A stretch of DNA of 64,000 nucleotides, taken from assembly GCA_013407085.1 (NCBI GenBank), contig JACCGJ010010468.1:1-64000 (forward strand). The letters are read 5' to 3'. Each line of letters starts with the position of its first letter. The first letter of the stretch is position 1. This document shows positions 10,757 to 21,932 of the stretch, piece after piece. The position numbers and the translations under genes were made by a program. The stretch comes from Atriophallophorus winterbourni. Its lineage: Eukaryota > Platyhelminthes > Trematoda > Plagiorchiida > Microphallidae. The notes beneath the pieces are model-generated. The model had not been told where the DNA came from, searched no databases, and saw only the letters and a program-made list of their open reading frames with translations.

Positions 10757-12240
10757 TTAATCCCAACTCGGAATAATAGCTAAAAACCTAGAGTGCCGAA
10801 GAAACATAATGATTCCATTGTAAAAGATCAGCTCATCAGACCATATGTTGGCAAACAGCGCTTGAAGTTCGCCAACTAGAGCGAAACCGACACCTTTGAA
10901 CAATGACGGTACCAAAGCATCAGCACCTGATGCTCGATGATGCTTAAGGCTCCGGAGTACATTGTAAATCTCTGATTGAGTCGGAGCCTCGAGAGAAATC
11001 GACCATTGGGTATAAATCAGCGGATGCAGAAGGTTAGTTAAGCTGTGCCTCAAAATTTTTTACCCATCGCTCCACGCGCCTATGCATGTTAAAAACTAGC
11101 GAACAATCTGCTTCACGTATCAGTTCACTGATGAAGGAGCTCTTTTCTCATTCTTCAGGGAGGGTTAGGGTCTACGGCAGCCTATCGCCGGCGTTCCCCA
11201 CAACCAGTGGCGTGCGCCAGGGCTATCCGCTGTCCCCATTCTTGTTCAACTTTGCGATCGAGGATGTCCTCCAGAATGCTCTCCGTAGCATCACTGAGGG
11301 TGGGATCGAGCTACTTCCAGATAACCGTGTCACTGACCTTGATTATGCCGATGACATTGCTTTGCTTGGTGATGATCCGGTGTTCCTACAGAATGCCCTG
11401 AACCAGCTAGCATTGGAGGCGTCTAGGTACGGTTTGCACTTAGCTCCAACTAAGTGTAAGGTTCTTCTTCAAGATTGGGAGGGGTTGCAGCCCACTCTGA
11501 CGGTCGATGACCTCAGTCTGGACTGTGTGGAACAGTTCACCTATCTTGGTAGCTGCATCACGGCGGGAGGAGGGCTGGAAAGTGAGATCGGCTCTCGCAT
11601 TGCGAGAGCTCGCTTCGCGTTCACTAGTCTAGGTCATCTCTGGAAGCGGTCTGACGTGAGTTTGAGACTCAAGGGGAGAGTTTACCTGGCCTCAGTCAGG
11701 TCGGTCTTGCTTTACGGGTGCGAGAGCTGGGCAGTACGCGCAGAGGAGCTCCGGCGCTTGGAGGTGTTTGAACATCGATGTTTACGGAGGCTTGCACGAG
11801 TGTGGTGGCAACACCGCACTAGCAACGTTGTAGTGAGGCACCGTGTTCTAGGTGGGGACAGCCTGATGCTACGAGACCTAATCGACCGTTCCCGTCTCCG
11901 CTGGCTAGGGCATGTCTTGAGAATGAAGCCTGAGCGCCTACCCTCCCGCGCGCTGCGTGTGTCGGTTGGCCCAGGCTGGCGGCGGTGTTCAGGTGGACAA
12001 CCGCTGACCTGGAGGAAGGCCTTAAAACGCTTGACGTCGGGTTTAGCTCGGGTCGGACGAACGCGGCTTCCTGGGTGGGGTCCAAGGGATAGTGAGTGTC
12101 TGTGGCTTGACACGCTGTCGACGATGGCTGAAAACCGGCAACAGTGGAGAGAGTGCATTCTATTTTGTGTTCCCCCCTCAACTTTGTAAAAAAAAATGAA
12201 AAAAAAATGAAAAAAATCGACATGTGGAACAATGGACAAA
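10757..12240 (+). mobile_element. RTE-clade LINE copy with inverted 5' part
   Basis: Plus strand 11086-12189 is an uninterrupted 367-codon frame holding the second half of an RTE-type reverse transcriptase: SGVRQGYPLSPFLFNFAIED, the catalytic LDYADDIALL, FTYLGSCI, then LLYGCESWAVR, LEVFEHRCLRRL and RLRWLGHVLRM. Immediately upstream, 11053-10757 on the minus strand encodes the N-terminal fingers region of the same kind of protein (IYNVLRSLKHHRASGADALV, LQALFANIWSDEL). The middle segment (NYRGISL and AFD motifs) is missing at the junction. The element ends in A-rich sequence after the stop at 12189 (A9TGA9TGA7). Closest to the RTE group (Schistosoma SR2-like) by motif memory; not autonomous. 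Confidence 0.8.
11086..12189 (+). pseudogene. RTE-type reverse transcriptase, C-terminal 367 codons
   Basis: Open frame without stop across 1.1 kb, the best preserved part of the RTE copy. It starts within the RT palm (upstream of GVRQGYPLSP), carries the active-site YADD at about codons 86-89 and the whole C-terminal domain with the cysteine and tryptophan pattern of RTE elements. The first catalytic Asp, in the missing upstream segment, is absent, so it cannot be an active polymerase. The frame start is a truncation point, not a real initiation site. GC content is visibly higher than the surroundings, which suggests a fairly recent insertion. Confidence 0.75.
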
Positions 12241-12329
12241 AAAAATTCCCCCTCATATTGTACTTTTTTTTCTTTCTTTCTTTTTCTCGTGCATTGCCGG
12301 GTGGCACTTTTTCATTTTTTAAATGATTG

Positions 12330-13690
12330 TGTAAAAAAAAAAAAAACACAATCCTTTTGATATCTCTCAACAGATCTCCGTGAAAACTGGATCCGGTAAA
12401 TTTGACATCATCCGCAAACATATAGCAGAGGCATGACAACTGAGATGCCAAATCATCGATGAAGCTCAGGGAGTGTATTGGGCCTAATACTGAATCATTT
12501 GAGACCCGACTGGTAGCTTTTGTTAAAACCAGGTCTGGTGTGGATGGTGAGTGCCCATCTCCGTACATAGTTTTCTAACTAACGTGCTGATGAAGCACAC
12601 TGGAGTGCAGCCAATCGATATATACCTGGGAAATTCTATCACACGTCGTCTGAGTGTCCCTGTCAATCCCCGATAGGTTAAAATCACTTATTAAATAGAC
12701 TCGTATGGCTGTTCTGAGCAACCTGGGACGAAGTTCCCTAAGTTCCTGGTCCTCCTCCTCAGAATCCCCGGGTGCCCTGTATAAACAGCCTAATGTAAAT
12801 GAGAGCTTACCGTCAGTGACGATTGTCGAGACTAACTGGATGTTTAAGGTGACCATTTTGATGCCAGAGTCTCGGTGTATAATACCATGGTGCCCACGTG
12901 CAGTCTTCGACTGTGCGGCACTTTGCCTGGATCAGGCTTGTGCTTACATACATATCATGGTGCTGGAGACGCCGCTTTGTAGCCAAATTCCCAAGAATAT
13001 TTATTGCATCTTCATTGAAGCCGACTCATCCTCCAGGAGGAGATAGTCGCACAAAGGTAAAGGTAAGGTATAATACCATGCTTGTCGCGTATTATAGCTC
13101 CTCCTCCGCTCCAATGTTTGGTCTGTCTGATCTAAGGGATGTATAGGCCAAAGTAGATGAACAGGAATAGTGTCTGCATCATGAAACCAGGTTTCTGATG
13201 CACCTAGTATACCAGATATAGTTTTATAGGCTTTCTGTATTAATTCCAGCCATTTATTACGAACGCTGCAAGCATTTGTGTATAGTATGCTCATAGCTTT
13301 TCGATGTACCGCTGCTTAATTACTTATAGGTGAGCGCGCTCCATTTTGAGCTCGCTGGCGCTTTTTCTTACGCTTGGTAAACCAACTGTGTCGTTTAGTT
13401 TTTCCTCGAGTCGTTGTGCTGCCTATGTACAACTGTCGGTTGGGTCGGATGGTTTGTGCGAGACACAACTTGCGCATAAGAGTTCGGATTACGATTAAAC
13501 ATCCTCGCAACTTCTTTGTCATTCTATGTAGACCCATTGACAGCATACACGAAACTGTACCTTGGATATACAGGAGCCCACTTTTGGTGCGCTCGCGTTT
13601 GCAGGTTACATTGTCGATTTCTTTGGTATAGGATATAATGGATATGTTTCGATTCAAAGTAATGAAGTGAATATATTGCAAAAACTGGTG
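12330..13690 (-). mobile_element. CR1-like LINE, endonuclease joined to RT fragment (internally deleted)
   Basis: Minus strand. 13294-13080 encodes the start of an exonuclease-endonuclease-phosphatase domain (SILYTNACSVRNKW, ASETWFHDADTIP); 12876-12575 its middle (LGCLYRAPGDSEEEDQELRE, VYLISDFNLSG); and 12568-12500 its end (STPDLVLTK), which runs directly into RT motifs NDSVLGP and the catalytic FADD at about 12440. Roughly 1 kb that normally separates the endonuclease from this RT block is missing. 13681-13316 may be ORF1 remains. The composite retroposon 12890-13067 interrupts the endonuclease. Confidence 0.7.
12890..13067 (+). mobile_element. 178-bp composite SINE-like retroposon with 13-bp target duplication
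   Basis: Flanked by perfect 13-bp direct repeats gtataataccatg at 12877-12889 and 13068-13080. Its first 55 bases are the 3' end of R1 (gcccacgtgcagtc, then actgtgcggcactttgcctg); the remainder is R2 (acgccgctttgtagcc, aaattcccaagaat, gaagccgactcatcctcc) ending in aaaggtaaaggtaag. Removing it restores a continuous endonuclease frame in the host LINE, confirming it as a single insertion. Confidence 0.85.
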
Positions 13691-13849
13691 AAACTAGTTT
13701 GAAACAATTTCCGACATTAGTAAAATTCAGATTTCAAGGTAGAGCTTGGAAGATTCAACACAGTTGAACGCGCCGCGCAGATTTCTTCTTCTTCTTCTGA
13801 ATCGAAAGCAGAAGGGATAAAATCCCGTTTATGCTTCATCACAGTATGA

Positions 13850-13980
13850 GCTGAAAGCACAAGCCGATCCAGGCAAAGTGCCCGCGCAGTCAGAGGAACT
13901 GCATGTGGGCTTAGATTACTGTCATGTTGGCCAGGCCTAGGACAGCTATGAGGGGTGACATAGAAATGGATAGTGAGACT
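13850..13980 (-). repeat. R1 SINE-like repeat
   Basis: Contains tgaaagcacaagccgatcca, tgcatgtgggcttaga and a tgaggggtgacatagaaatg stretch, with several single-base insertions relative to other copies. Confidence 0.7.
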
Positions 13981-14824
13981 AATCACAGTAATAGACATGG
14001 GTGATTCTGCTGGACAAGGCAAACCATTGAGAGTAGAGAACACCATCATATCACTCCGGGGATTCAAGTCATCAGTCTCAACACATGGATCCAACGCGGC
14101 TTTTGAAAGCTGTTTCAGTGGTAAAGGAGATATTGTAGCCGTAGAGGATAGGAGCCTTTTCGAAGTTCAAGTGTTCACCACCACCGCGGTGGATAGCAGC
14201 TCGCAATTACTCAGATTCAGCCTTCAAGGACTTTGCAGTTTAAGCCATGTCCCCGATCCTCGCCCCCCTATAATCGGAAGTACTGGAGGAGGAACTCGTC
14301 TCCATATTGACCGAGAAGAATACGGCGTGTCAGGAGCAGGTCGAATCTTTAACTTCGAAGTTCTAAAGGGGTAGACTTTTAGTAAGCTCCTCCTATCCTC
14401 GTACGCGGGTTGGCGTATTCCATAAACCGTCTTAGTGCCCCTCCTTCGTACCCTCTCCAAGGAGTCGCATTCGCTTTTAGACTGAGGAAATGCAAAAAAC
14501 GAAATTTAGCATTGGTGCGCGTTTAGAAGCTGTCCACCGACAGAAGCTGATGACAGCCGATTGGCTTATCAGCCTCATACAGTCCTAAGTCAACTGAACT
14601 GAACTGTTCAAGTTGCACTAAACTTTTATTTTTGCGTATTTCTAAATCGAGGTTTTCACACTATTTTATCTATTGAAAACAAGATCGAACCAAATCTTTC
14701 GACTATTGCAAACAATGTTATCATAAAAAGATATTTTTAGTTAATCGTGGTCCGCCCGTTGCTGTTTAGGAGCATGATACACAAATCAAAAAAGCATCAT
14801 GAACGAAGTTCAATGATCGCGCGG
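13981..14824. other. Mostly unassigned; short LINE C-terminal fragment on the minus strand
   Basis: On the minus strand 14460-14380 reads MERVRRRGTKTVYGIR and RRSLLKVYPFRT, resembling the QRRATKMVRGLR and LGLFPL region that follows the RT in CR1/L2 LINEs. A 133-codon plus-strand frame (13973-14374) overlaps it and R1, and has no recognisable domain. About 14590-14615 has short gaactgaactg repeats like the 3' tail of the LINE at 42.6 kb. The rest is blank. Confidence 0.4.
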
Positions 14825-14830
14825 TGAACT

Positions 14831-14906
14831 TCAAGTTCAAGTTCAGTTTTCAGTTTTCAGTTTCAGTTCAAGTTCAAGTTCAAGTTCAAGTTCAAGTTCA
14901 AGTTGC
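14831..14906 (-). repeat. (CAAGTT)n tandem tail of the LINE
   Basis: Hexanucleotide repeat caagtt with some cagttt units. Read on the minus strand it is an (AACTTG)n tail at the LINE 3' end; the sister copy ends in (AACTG)n at about 42580-42620. Such tandem 3' ends fit template slippage during target-primed reverse transcription. Confidence 0.65.
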
Positions 14907-14957
14907 ACAGGACTGAAGGTGGCTAACGAGCGTCCAGAATTTATTTCTGTGAAGAGC

Positions 14958-15519
14958 TGCAAAGAAACCTGTAATTTCACTATCTTTCCAATTGTATTTT
15001 CTTTTCCCTCGATGCTTGCTTTAATCAACAATTTGTACATACTTATCTTTGTATCATTTTCACCTATTAACTTAGAAGTTCCCGTTTTGTTCCGATTATC
15101 GATATTGTCATATCGATCTATCGATTTATTCTTGTCCTATTCACTCATAGACTATTGATCTTCTGTTTCGTTAAATGAGTTGTCGTTACTCATCCTTTGT
15201 ATCGTATTCTGTAAATAATCATTAATTAACAATATACTTCGGTCTGCGCGTCTCCTGGTTCTGCTATTGTTCGGGGCGCTGCACAGCTGGTTGTTCGTGA
15301 ATCGAGACGATCAACGGCAAGATTAACGTGTCACCGGATCTTCAAGCTTTACGACTTATTCGTCCCTGATTGACGTGACACAGGAGTTTTGAAGTTGAAT
15401 CAATTTGTATGTGTGTGGATAATTGCACAGGACACTAAACCATCACTTTCCGTGAGTTCGTCCATTCGTCCTGCATTCAATATAACATTTACTGTTATAA
15501 CTTGCACATATCCACTACA
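14958..15519 (+). repeat. 5' LTR of the CsRn1-like element (left boundary approximate)
   Basis: The right end is certain: tatccactaca followed by the primer site, and 15417-15519 matches 17790-17892 with two substitutions. The left end is placed where similarity to the LTR at 25552 begins (ctgtaatttcact); it could be some 12 bases further right. Confidence 0.6.
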
Positions 15520-15585
15520 TAATTGGTGAGCCCGCTTTCCATTTCTCGCTCAGAACTCCCATATATTTTTTTCAATTTTGCCATA

Positions 15586-16242
15586 ATGTCTTTCGAACCT
15601 ACTGACACGTCCGATTCTCAATTTAATGTTATTGGAGGCAACACTCCAGCTTTTGACCTAGCAAACCCACACATTTGGTTCATTCAGCTCGAAGGAATGT
15701 TTCGTTTTAGACGCATTACTAAACAAGAAACTATGTTTTCCTGCGTGCAATCTCAGCTGCCGTCGTATATAGCGGAAGAAGTTTTAGACGTTCTTGATCC
15801 GATGCCGGTAAATACGCCCTACGACACCCTCAAAGCCGCTGTTCTTAAACGCACTATGTCTTCTGACGAGGCGAGTTTAAAACAATTGCTCGCCGGGGTA
15901 GAGCTCGGGGATAGAACTCCGTCACAACTTCTACGACACATGCGTTCTCTCGTGGGTAACTCAAAGCTGGATGAATCCGTATTGCAACAACTCTGGTTGA
16001 ATTGTTTACCAGCCAGTGCTAAAGCTATCCTTGTAGTATCTGTCGACAAAGTTGGTCCAGACACTCTTGCTGAACTCGCCGACAAAATCCACGAAAATTT
16101 AGGCGGAACAAACGTTAATCAGGCAGCCGAAGCGAGTTACATATCAGAGCCTAAAACCTCCATAGCAACGTTGACCAAAGAGCTCTCATCATTACAGCTC
16201 ACAATCTCTAACATGGAGCGTTTTAGAAACTCCCGATCCTAA
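15586..16242 (+). pseudogene. gag of the CsRn1-like element (frameshifted at its end)
   Basis: Starts MSFEPTDTSDSQFNV. The capsid-like domain includes NPHIWFIQLEGMFRFR, SYIAEEVLDVLD, LLAGVELGDRTPSQLLRHMR and QQLWLNCLPASAKAIL, very close to the gag at 26007. A stop at 16240-16242 comes before the nucleocapsid. A shifted frame then gives an Arg/Ser-rich stretch and the remains of the Cys-His box ([18 protein letters not shown]), in which the third Cys of the CHCC pattern kept at 26.7 kb is Ser. The copy is therefore dead. Confidence 0.75.
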
Positions 16243-16329
16243 CTTCGCCATCGATCCAGAAGTAGAAGTCGCTCTCGTCCTCGCAATACCAACTGGTTTT
16301 GCCATTACCATCGCCGTTTCGGAGACACC

Positions 16330-17793
16330 GTGCGTAATTCCCGCCCAGGTTGTAAACACCCTAACGCACTCACCGCCAAAGTCGGGAAACCAGCTTGCCA
16401 TTCAGTAATGGCGACGGCTTCTCCTGACAAACCCACCAGTCGCCTCCTGTATGTATATGATGCGTCTAATAAACTTAACTTTCTCCTGGACACTGGTGCC
16501 GAAGTTAGCGTTATAACGCGTACCTGCGAAAAACGTGACTTACGTCCATCAGGCATCACACTACACGCGGCAAACGAATCGAAAATTTTGACTTACAGTG
16601 AGAAAATTTTGAAACTCAATCTCGGACTTAGACGTGAATTGCCTTTCGTCTTCTTGATAGCCGATGTTCAGAAACCTATCATCGGTATCGATTTTTTGAC
16701 GAAATACGGTCTCGTAGTCGATCTCCGACACCGACGGCTACATGACAATACTACGTCATTGAACGTGTCCGGTAAACTATGTTCCATCATCTCACCCAGT
16801 CCTCGCATATTCGTGCCGAACAGTGCCACATACAGCGACATCCTGCGTGAATTCCCGAACTTGACACGCGTATCGCCATACTCGGAGACTCCCACCCACG
16901 ATGTTAAACATCACATCGCTACTAAAGGGCCTCCGGTTTTTGTCAAAGCTCGAAGGCTGCCACTAGAGAAACTTGAAGCGGCAAAATGCGAGTTCGAACA
17001 TATGGCTGCATTCGGCATAATTAGACCGTCAACCAGTCCGTGGGCATCGCCGTTACATATGGTCGCCAAGAAGAACGGCGATTGGAGACCTTGCGGAGAT
17101 AATCGTGCGTTGAATAGCGTTACCCAACACGACCGGTACCCTATTCCGCACATACATGATTTCTCACTTAGCCTTCACGGAAAATCAGTTTTCTCTAAAC
17201 TGGATCTCGTACGTGCATACCATCGAATCCCCATGGCCCCCGACGATATTGCTAAGACTGCTGTAATTACGCCATTTGGTCTTTTCGAATTTCTTCGCAT
17301 GCCCTTTGGTTTGCGCAACGCAGCACAATCTTTTCAACGGTTCATGGATCAGATTCTTCGTGGTCTTGATTTCGTCTTCGTGTATATCGATGATGGATTA
17401 GTAGCTAGCTCATCACACGAGGAGCATGTAGGACGCCTCCGTGAAGTCTTTCAACGCTTCGCCCAATACGGCGTTACTATCAATCCCGACAAATGCGTTT
17501 TGGGCCAGTCGACCATTGATTTTCTCGGCCATAGGATTGACAGTAATGGAATAAGCCCACTGCCCGAAAAGACACGATCCTTACTCGAATAACCAATGCC
17601 ACAATCAATCAAAAGCTTACGCCGTTTCCCAGGCGTCGTTAACTACTATGGACGATTTATCCCCAACTCCACTAAAATACTTCAACCGCTAACTGACATG
17701 CTTAAAGGAAATCCCAAAAAGTTGACGATTACAACCGGTGCAGAATCCGCATTCGTCGAGGTTAAAGAACTTTTGAGCAACGCTTCCGGATAA
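16330..17793 (+). pseudogene. pol of the CsRn1-like element: protease and RT, stop at 17590
   Basis: A frame of 420 codons. The aspartic protease has [12 protein letters not shown] and a downstream [16 protein letters not shown]. The RT has [50 protein letters not shown] and the active site [15 protein letters not shown] at 17590-17592 interrupts the connection domain; the same frame resumes (SLRRFPGVVNYYGRFIPN) until the deletion into the LTR at 17790. RNase H and integrase are missing. Confidence 0.8.
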
Positions 17794-17892
17794 TTGCACC
17801 GGACACTAAACCGTCACTTTCCGTGAGTTCGTCCATTCGTCCTGCATTCAATATAACATTTACTGTTATAACTTGCACATATCCACTACAAT
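17790..17892 (+). repeat. 3' LTR remnant of the CsRn1-like element
   Basis: 103 bases matching the last 103 of the 5' LTR with substitutions only at two positions; ends cactaca. It is fused directly to pol, so the deletion removed both internal sequence and the LTR 5' part. Confidence 0.8.
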
Positions 17893-18098
17893 TCTTATTG
17901 TGATTTGGATATCCTCGACGAATGCGACGCCAGGGATTATCCGGGTTGTATTTGGAAAGCACCTTGGTATGAATGATGTTAGAAAAATAAAAATGAATTT
18001 CTTTTAATCAGTACGGTGAGATGTCAGCTAAAGAAGAGTTGTGTATTGAAAAACAGAACTTCAGCATTTACTTATATACCAGACAACGCTAAAATGGT

Positions 18099-18289
18099 TG
18101 TTATATTCACAAGTTAGCACAAAGCACTTATTCCCAAAAAAACAGCAAGAACAAACGACCGGACTTGTGAACGAAACCAGTGTTATATTATTGATCGACA
18201 AAGTTCAGAAGCGTGGCACGTGAGTGATCGATCGGAAATCAATAAGTCAACACACACAGCGGACAGGTCTATGCAGCGTAGACACAACA
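18099..18289 (-). repeat. 3' LTR (191 bp) of the gypsy element
   Basis: Direct repeat of 21864-22020 over its inner 157 bases (acagcaagaacaaacgaccg, attattgatcgacaaagttc, gtgatcgatcggaaatcaat). Ends tgttatattc and tagacacaaca. Confidence 0.85.
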
Positions 18290-21180
18290 CCACTCTCCCC
18301 TTTACTGTTCGAGCCAATCCGCCACGCTTGGTAGTGGTCGACGGGTTTACGTACCCTGGGCGTTCTTCGCAATTGGCTATACCCTCCAGCTTGTGGTTGC
18401 TGCGTTGCTCTGTCACATACGGGCAGTTGTAATGGCCGATCCCCGGAAGCACTATAGACGCGTCTGGCATAAACTTTTGTACCATCCTCTAATTCGTAAG
18501 TGCCGGGTGTACACACAGTTTTTATTTTCGTGGGTGCTTTGAAAGCGCTCTCCCCCTTGAACCAATTTTGTTTTTTTAACGCGCACAGTTGAACCAGGTT
18601 GGAGTGTTTGCCCATGCCGCCTGTATTTGTTTTGATAACATTGTCGACGAAGCTGCTCGTCATTATTGATTCTCCGCGCCGGTCAAAATGCGGCATTTAA
18701 CTTCGTACGAACTTGCCTCCCAAACATAAGCTCACTGGGAGTTTTTCCTGTGGCCGTATGTGGTGTCGTTCGGTATGTTGATAAAGCCAGAATTAGGGCG
18801 TCCTCCCACGAATCACCTTGCAACTGTATGGCTTGTACGGACTCCTTCAGTGTTCTGTTAAGGCGCTCAACTATTCCGTTCGCTGCTGGATTGTAAGGCA
18901 CTGGTGAAGTGTGCTTCATGCCATTGAAGCGGCGAAATTCAGTAAACTCGTTGCTATGAAATTGTGGACCGTTATCCGTAACTAATTCCTCGAGTAATCC
19001 GAATCTCGCGAAAAGATACTGCAACCACTTGATCACGGTTTTTGACGTCACCTCACCACAAAATAGTGCCTCAGGCCATTTGGTGTAGAAGCAAGTTGTA
19101 ACAAGCATGTTTCTTTTAGATGACGGAGCTCGCATAAAAGGGCCAATGATGTCAATTGCTATTTTTGCCCAAGGGTGCATAGGATAGTCAATCGGTTGAA
19201 TGGGGGTTGTATTGGTATGGCACATTTATCAGCGTGTTGACAACATGCACACTGACGAACAGCAGCTTCAATCGAGGCATGCAGTCTTGGCCACCAATAG
19301 TATTCACGAATACGTGATTTAGTTCGTACAACTCCGGGATGTCCTTCGTGGCCACATGCAATCACTGTTGGTATTAAAGTTTTCGGAACAACGATACGGT
19401 TGAATCTTGTGATGCAATGATCCACGAGAGACAATTTGTGTCTCACAGCATAGAACGGATTCAACTCAACAGGAATAAGCTTCTTACTTAGCCAAGCAGT
19501 CTGGAGGTATCCGCGAAGCTTTTGTAGTAAACTATCTTTTTCGGTATGATCATTTATCAACCTCCGTGTTATAGCTCCTGGATGGTCAACCTCCAAATTA
19601 GCAATCAGTGTCACCTCGGTTAGATTTTCATTTTCATCAACATTCTCCATTGGTAAACGAGACAAAGCATTCGGGACGCGGTTTTGTGATCCAGGAATAT
19701 ATTTTACTTCAAATTCGTAAGCTAACAATCTGGAATACCAGCGACTGATTCGAATGGGCTTCTGTCCTTCATTCCCGCGGCATAACAGGGTTGTCAGTGC
19801 TATATGGTCAGTTCGCAGTGTGAAACGACGGTCGAAAAGATAAATATGCCAACGTTCACAGGCCCAAAGGCAAGCCAGTGCTTTCTTTTCTCCCGCGGAA
19901 TAGTTTCTTTCGGTTTTTGATAAGGTACGTGATCCATAGGCAATAATTTTTTCAGTCCCCTGTTGCATCTGTGACAGAACTGCTCCAAGCCCAACATCTG
20001 ACGCGTCAGTTGTAACAAACGTCGGGCAACCCTCATCAAAAATAGACACTGTGGGAAATGATGACACCATCCGGCGGATCTGATTATATGCATCGTCCTG
20101 AGCTGACTTCCATTCGAATGCTACGTCACGTCTGGTGAGCCGACGTAGGGGCTCTGTGATTGTGGCGAAATTATGTAAATGTCGAAGGTAATAGGAACAC
20201 AACCCTTGAAAATGTTTGATCTCTTCACTGTCTTGTGGTTTCGGGTATTGCAATATTGCCTGTGTGTTTTTAACATTCGGCCGAACGCCTGCGGATGAAA
20301 TTGAATGACCCAAAAATTCGACTTCTTGAGCACAATATTGTCATTTCTGAATGTTCAGACGTAGGTTCAAAGAATTGAGGCGATGCAACACTGTATTAAG
20401 ATTAATTTCATGTTCTTCCAAAGATGATCCGAAAACACAGATATCATCCATATAGGCAATGCAGCCGGGTATGTCGGACAATGCTGATGTGATAAATTTC
20501 TGCCAGGCTGCTGGAGCGCTGTTAAGACCCATAGGCAGAACTTTGTACTGATACAATCCATTAGGAGTAAGAAAGGCTGTCAGTGGTCTAGATTCGTCTG
20601 TCAAAGGCATGTGGAAATATGCACTTCGGATGTCCAGTTTTGAGAAGATTCTTGCAGGTGAGAGCCTTACAATCAATTCATCAGCTGTAGGGAGTGGAAA
20701 GTTTTCCACAATGACATATTTAATAAGCATCCTTAAGTCAGTGCATATGCGAATGGTTCCGTCTTTCTTCCAAACCGCTACCAAGGGATGCACCCATTCA
20801 GAACATTGTATGGGTTCAATCAAATCATCTGCAACCATCTTGCTCAACGCATCACAAACGGAACTGCGTTTTGTCAAATGAATGGGCCGTGGCTGAGATA
20901 TAGCAAAAGGTCAAGCATCAGACCGTAGATTTATCCTGTGCTTGCCGTTCGGTATTCGTCCCAATTCATCCCGAAACAAGTTAGGGAAACGAGGTTCTAG
21001 TTTATCAATACACACCGCAGCAATTGTCATTCTTTCAATAGAAGGGGTCTCTTTCAGCGATACCATAGCATTTCGACCAAGTAACGGTTTGCTGTTAGTG
21101 TGCGACACGTAAACGGCAACAACGGATTTAAACTCCCTTTCCAGAAATAAGGGCACGTTGAGAAATCCCAGAATGGGCAC
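18290..21180 (-). pseudogene. pol of the gypsy element: protease, RT, RNase H, integrase
   Basis: Minus strand in order: the protease end (KPLLGRNAM, about 21090); RT 20877-20341 with LVAVWKKDGTIRICTDLR, FSKLDIRSAYFHMPL, the active site YMDDICVFG; RNase H from 20313 with TTDASDVGLGAVL, EKKALACLWACERW and LRTDHIALTTL; integrase with an HHCC finger (HEGHPGV, then CACC), the core Asp in AIDIIGPF, DNGPQFHSNEF and the Glu in GIVERLNRTLKES; and a C-terminal tail to about 18290. Frame changes lie near 21180, 20340 and 19200. Catalytic residues are mostly kept, so the decay is moderate. Confidence 0.82.
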
Positions 21181-21311
21181 AGGGTGTTTCGAGTAACTTC
21201 CAAAAACCTAATTCGATGGTTGAATAGGGAATGACTGTAAATGCGTACAATAAAACTCGTACGGAACGATTGGTATTGGACATGCTGAATCTAATTCCGG
21301 AGGCTAAGTTA

Positions 21312-21932
21312 TCATTCTGTCACCCAAGCAAAAATGTACTGTAGGGATATCAGAAGAAGGTAATTTGGGTTCAACTGCAGCCATGTAGTAAGTTCGTGAC
21401 TAGAAATGCCATAAATATGTTTAGCTTCCGATGTTGCTGTATTAGAATCGACCATGTCTGTGTCACTTGTATCAACTTGAGAAACTGTTTGAGACGGACA
21501 TACACGAGCAAAGTGACCAAGCTTACCACATTTGTTACACTTGCCTTTGCGAGCTAAATGTTGGTTACTGCCACAACGGAAACAGCTCATGGCCGATGAT
21601 ATCGAACGTTGGGCAGAAGCTGGCTTCACATATGATATCTCAGAACTTGCATGAAAGAACTATTTATTCTGCTCCATGATATCAGTGCGGCACCGAGCAA
21701 TCTCACGAACACGTTCACAAATAATTTTATTTGCATCCTCGGATGGAAGAATTTCCAGGAGTCTGCCGTCCGATAGGCCGATAATGAATTGTTGTATTAG
21801 AAAGGTTTCTTCTACCTTCTTCGCGGGAACTGCATTGAATTCGCAAAGGCGGACTGCCGGACTGCACAAAGAACAGCAAGAACAAACGACCGGACTTGTG
21901 AACGGAACCAGTGTTATATTATTGATCGACAA
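21312..21932 (-). pseudogene. gag of the gypsy element (two pieces)
   Basis: 21932-21660 encodes capsid-like sequence (AVPAKKVEETFLIQQFIIGL, LPSEDANKIICERVREIARC). After a frame break, 21629-21312 encodes the nucleocapsid with an atypical first knuckle (CFRCGSNQHLARKGKC) and a canonical CCHC knuckle (CNKCGKLGHFARVC). The N-terminus is lost in the 5' deletion. Confidence 0.75.

Larger units (their letters stand above)
14958..17892 (+). mobile_element. CsRn1-like Ty3/gypsy retrotransposon, 3' deleted
   Basis: 5' LTR at about 14958-15519, gag from 15586, protease and RT to 17592 and a short continuation to 17790, then only the last 103 bases of a 3' LTR (17790-17892). RNase H, integrase and most of the 3' LTR are missing through one deletion. 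The element resembles 25552-28131 in gag, protease and LTR ends (tatccactaca). The primer site after the 5' LTR (ttggtgagcccg) resembles a tRNA-Trp complement, as known for CsRn1. No clear target duplication was found, and about 18 bases of the host LINE seem missing at the insertion site. Confidence 0.8.

Noticed and set aside
11712..12568. Long minus-strand frames of 175 and 249 codons
   Set aside because: Opposite strand of the RTE ORF and its A-rich end; only the first 80 codons (12568-12330) carry RT-like sequence and are annotated as LINE.
13973..14374. 133-codon plus-strand frame as a host gene
   Set aside because: It starts in an R1 copy and overlaps a LINE fragment on the other strand; no domain or splice context supports it.
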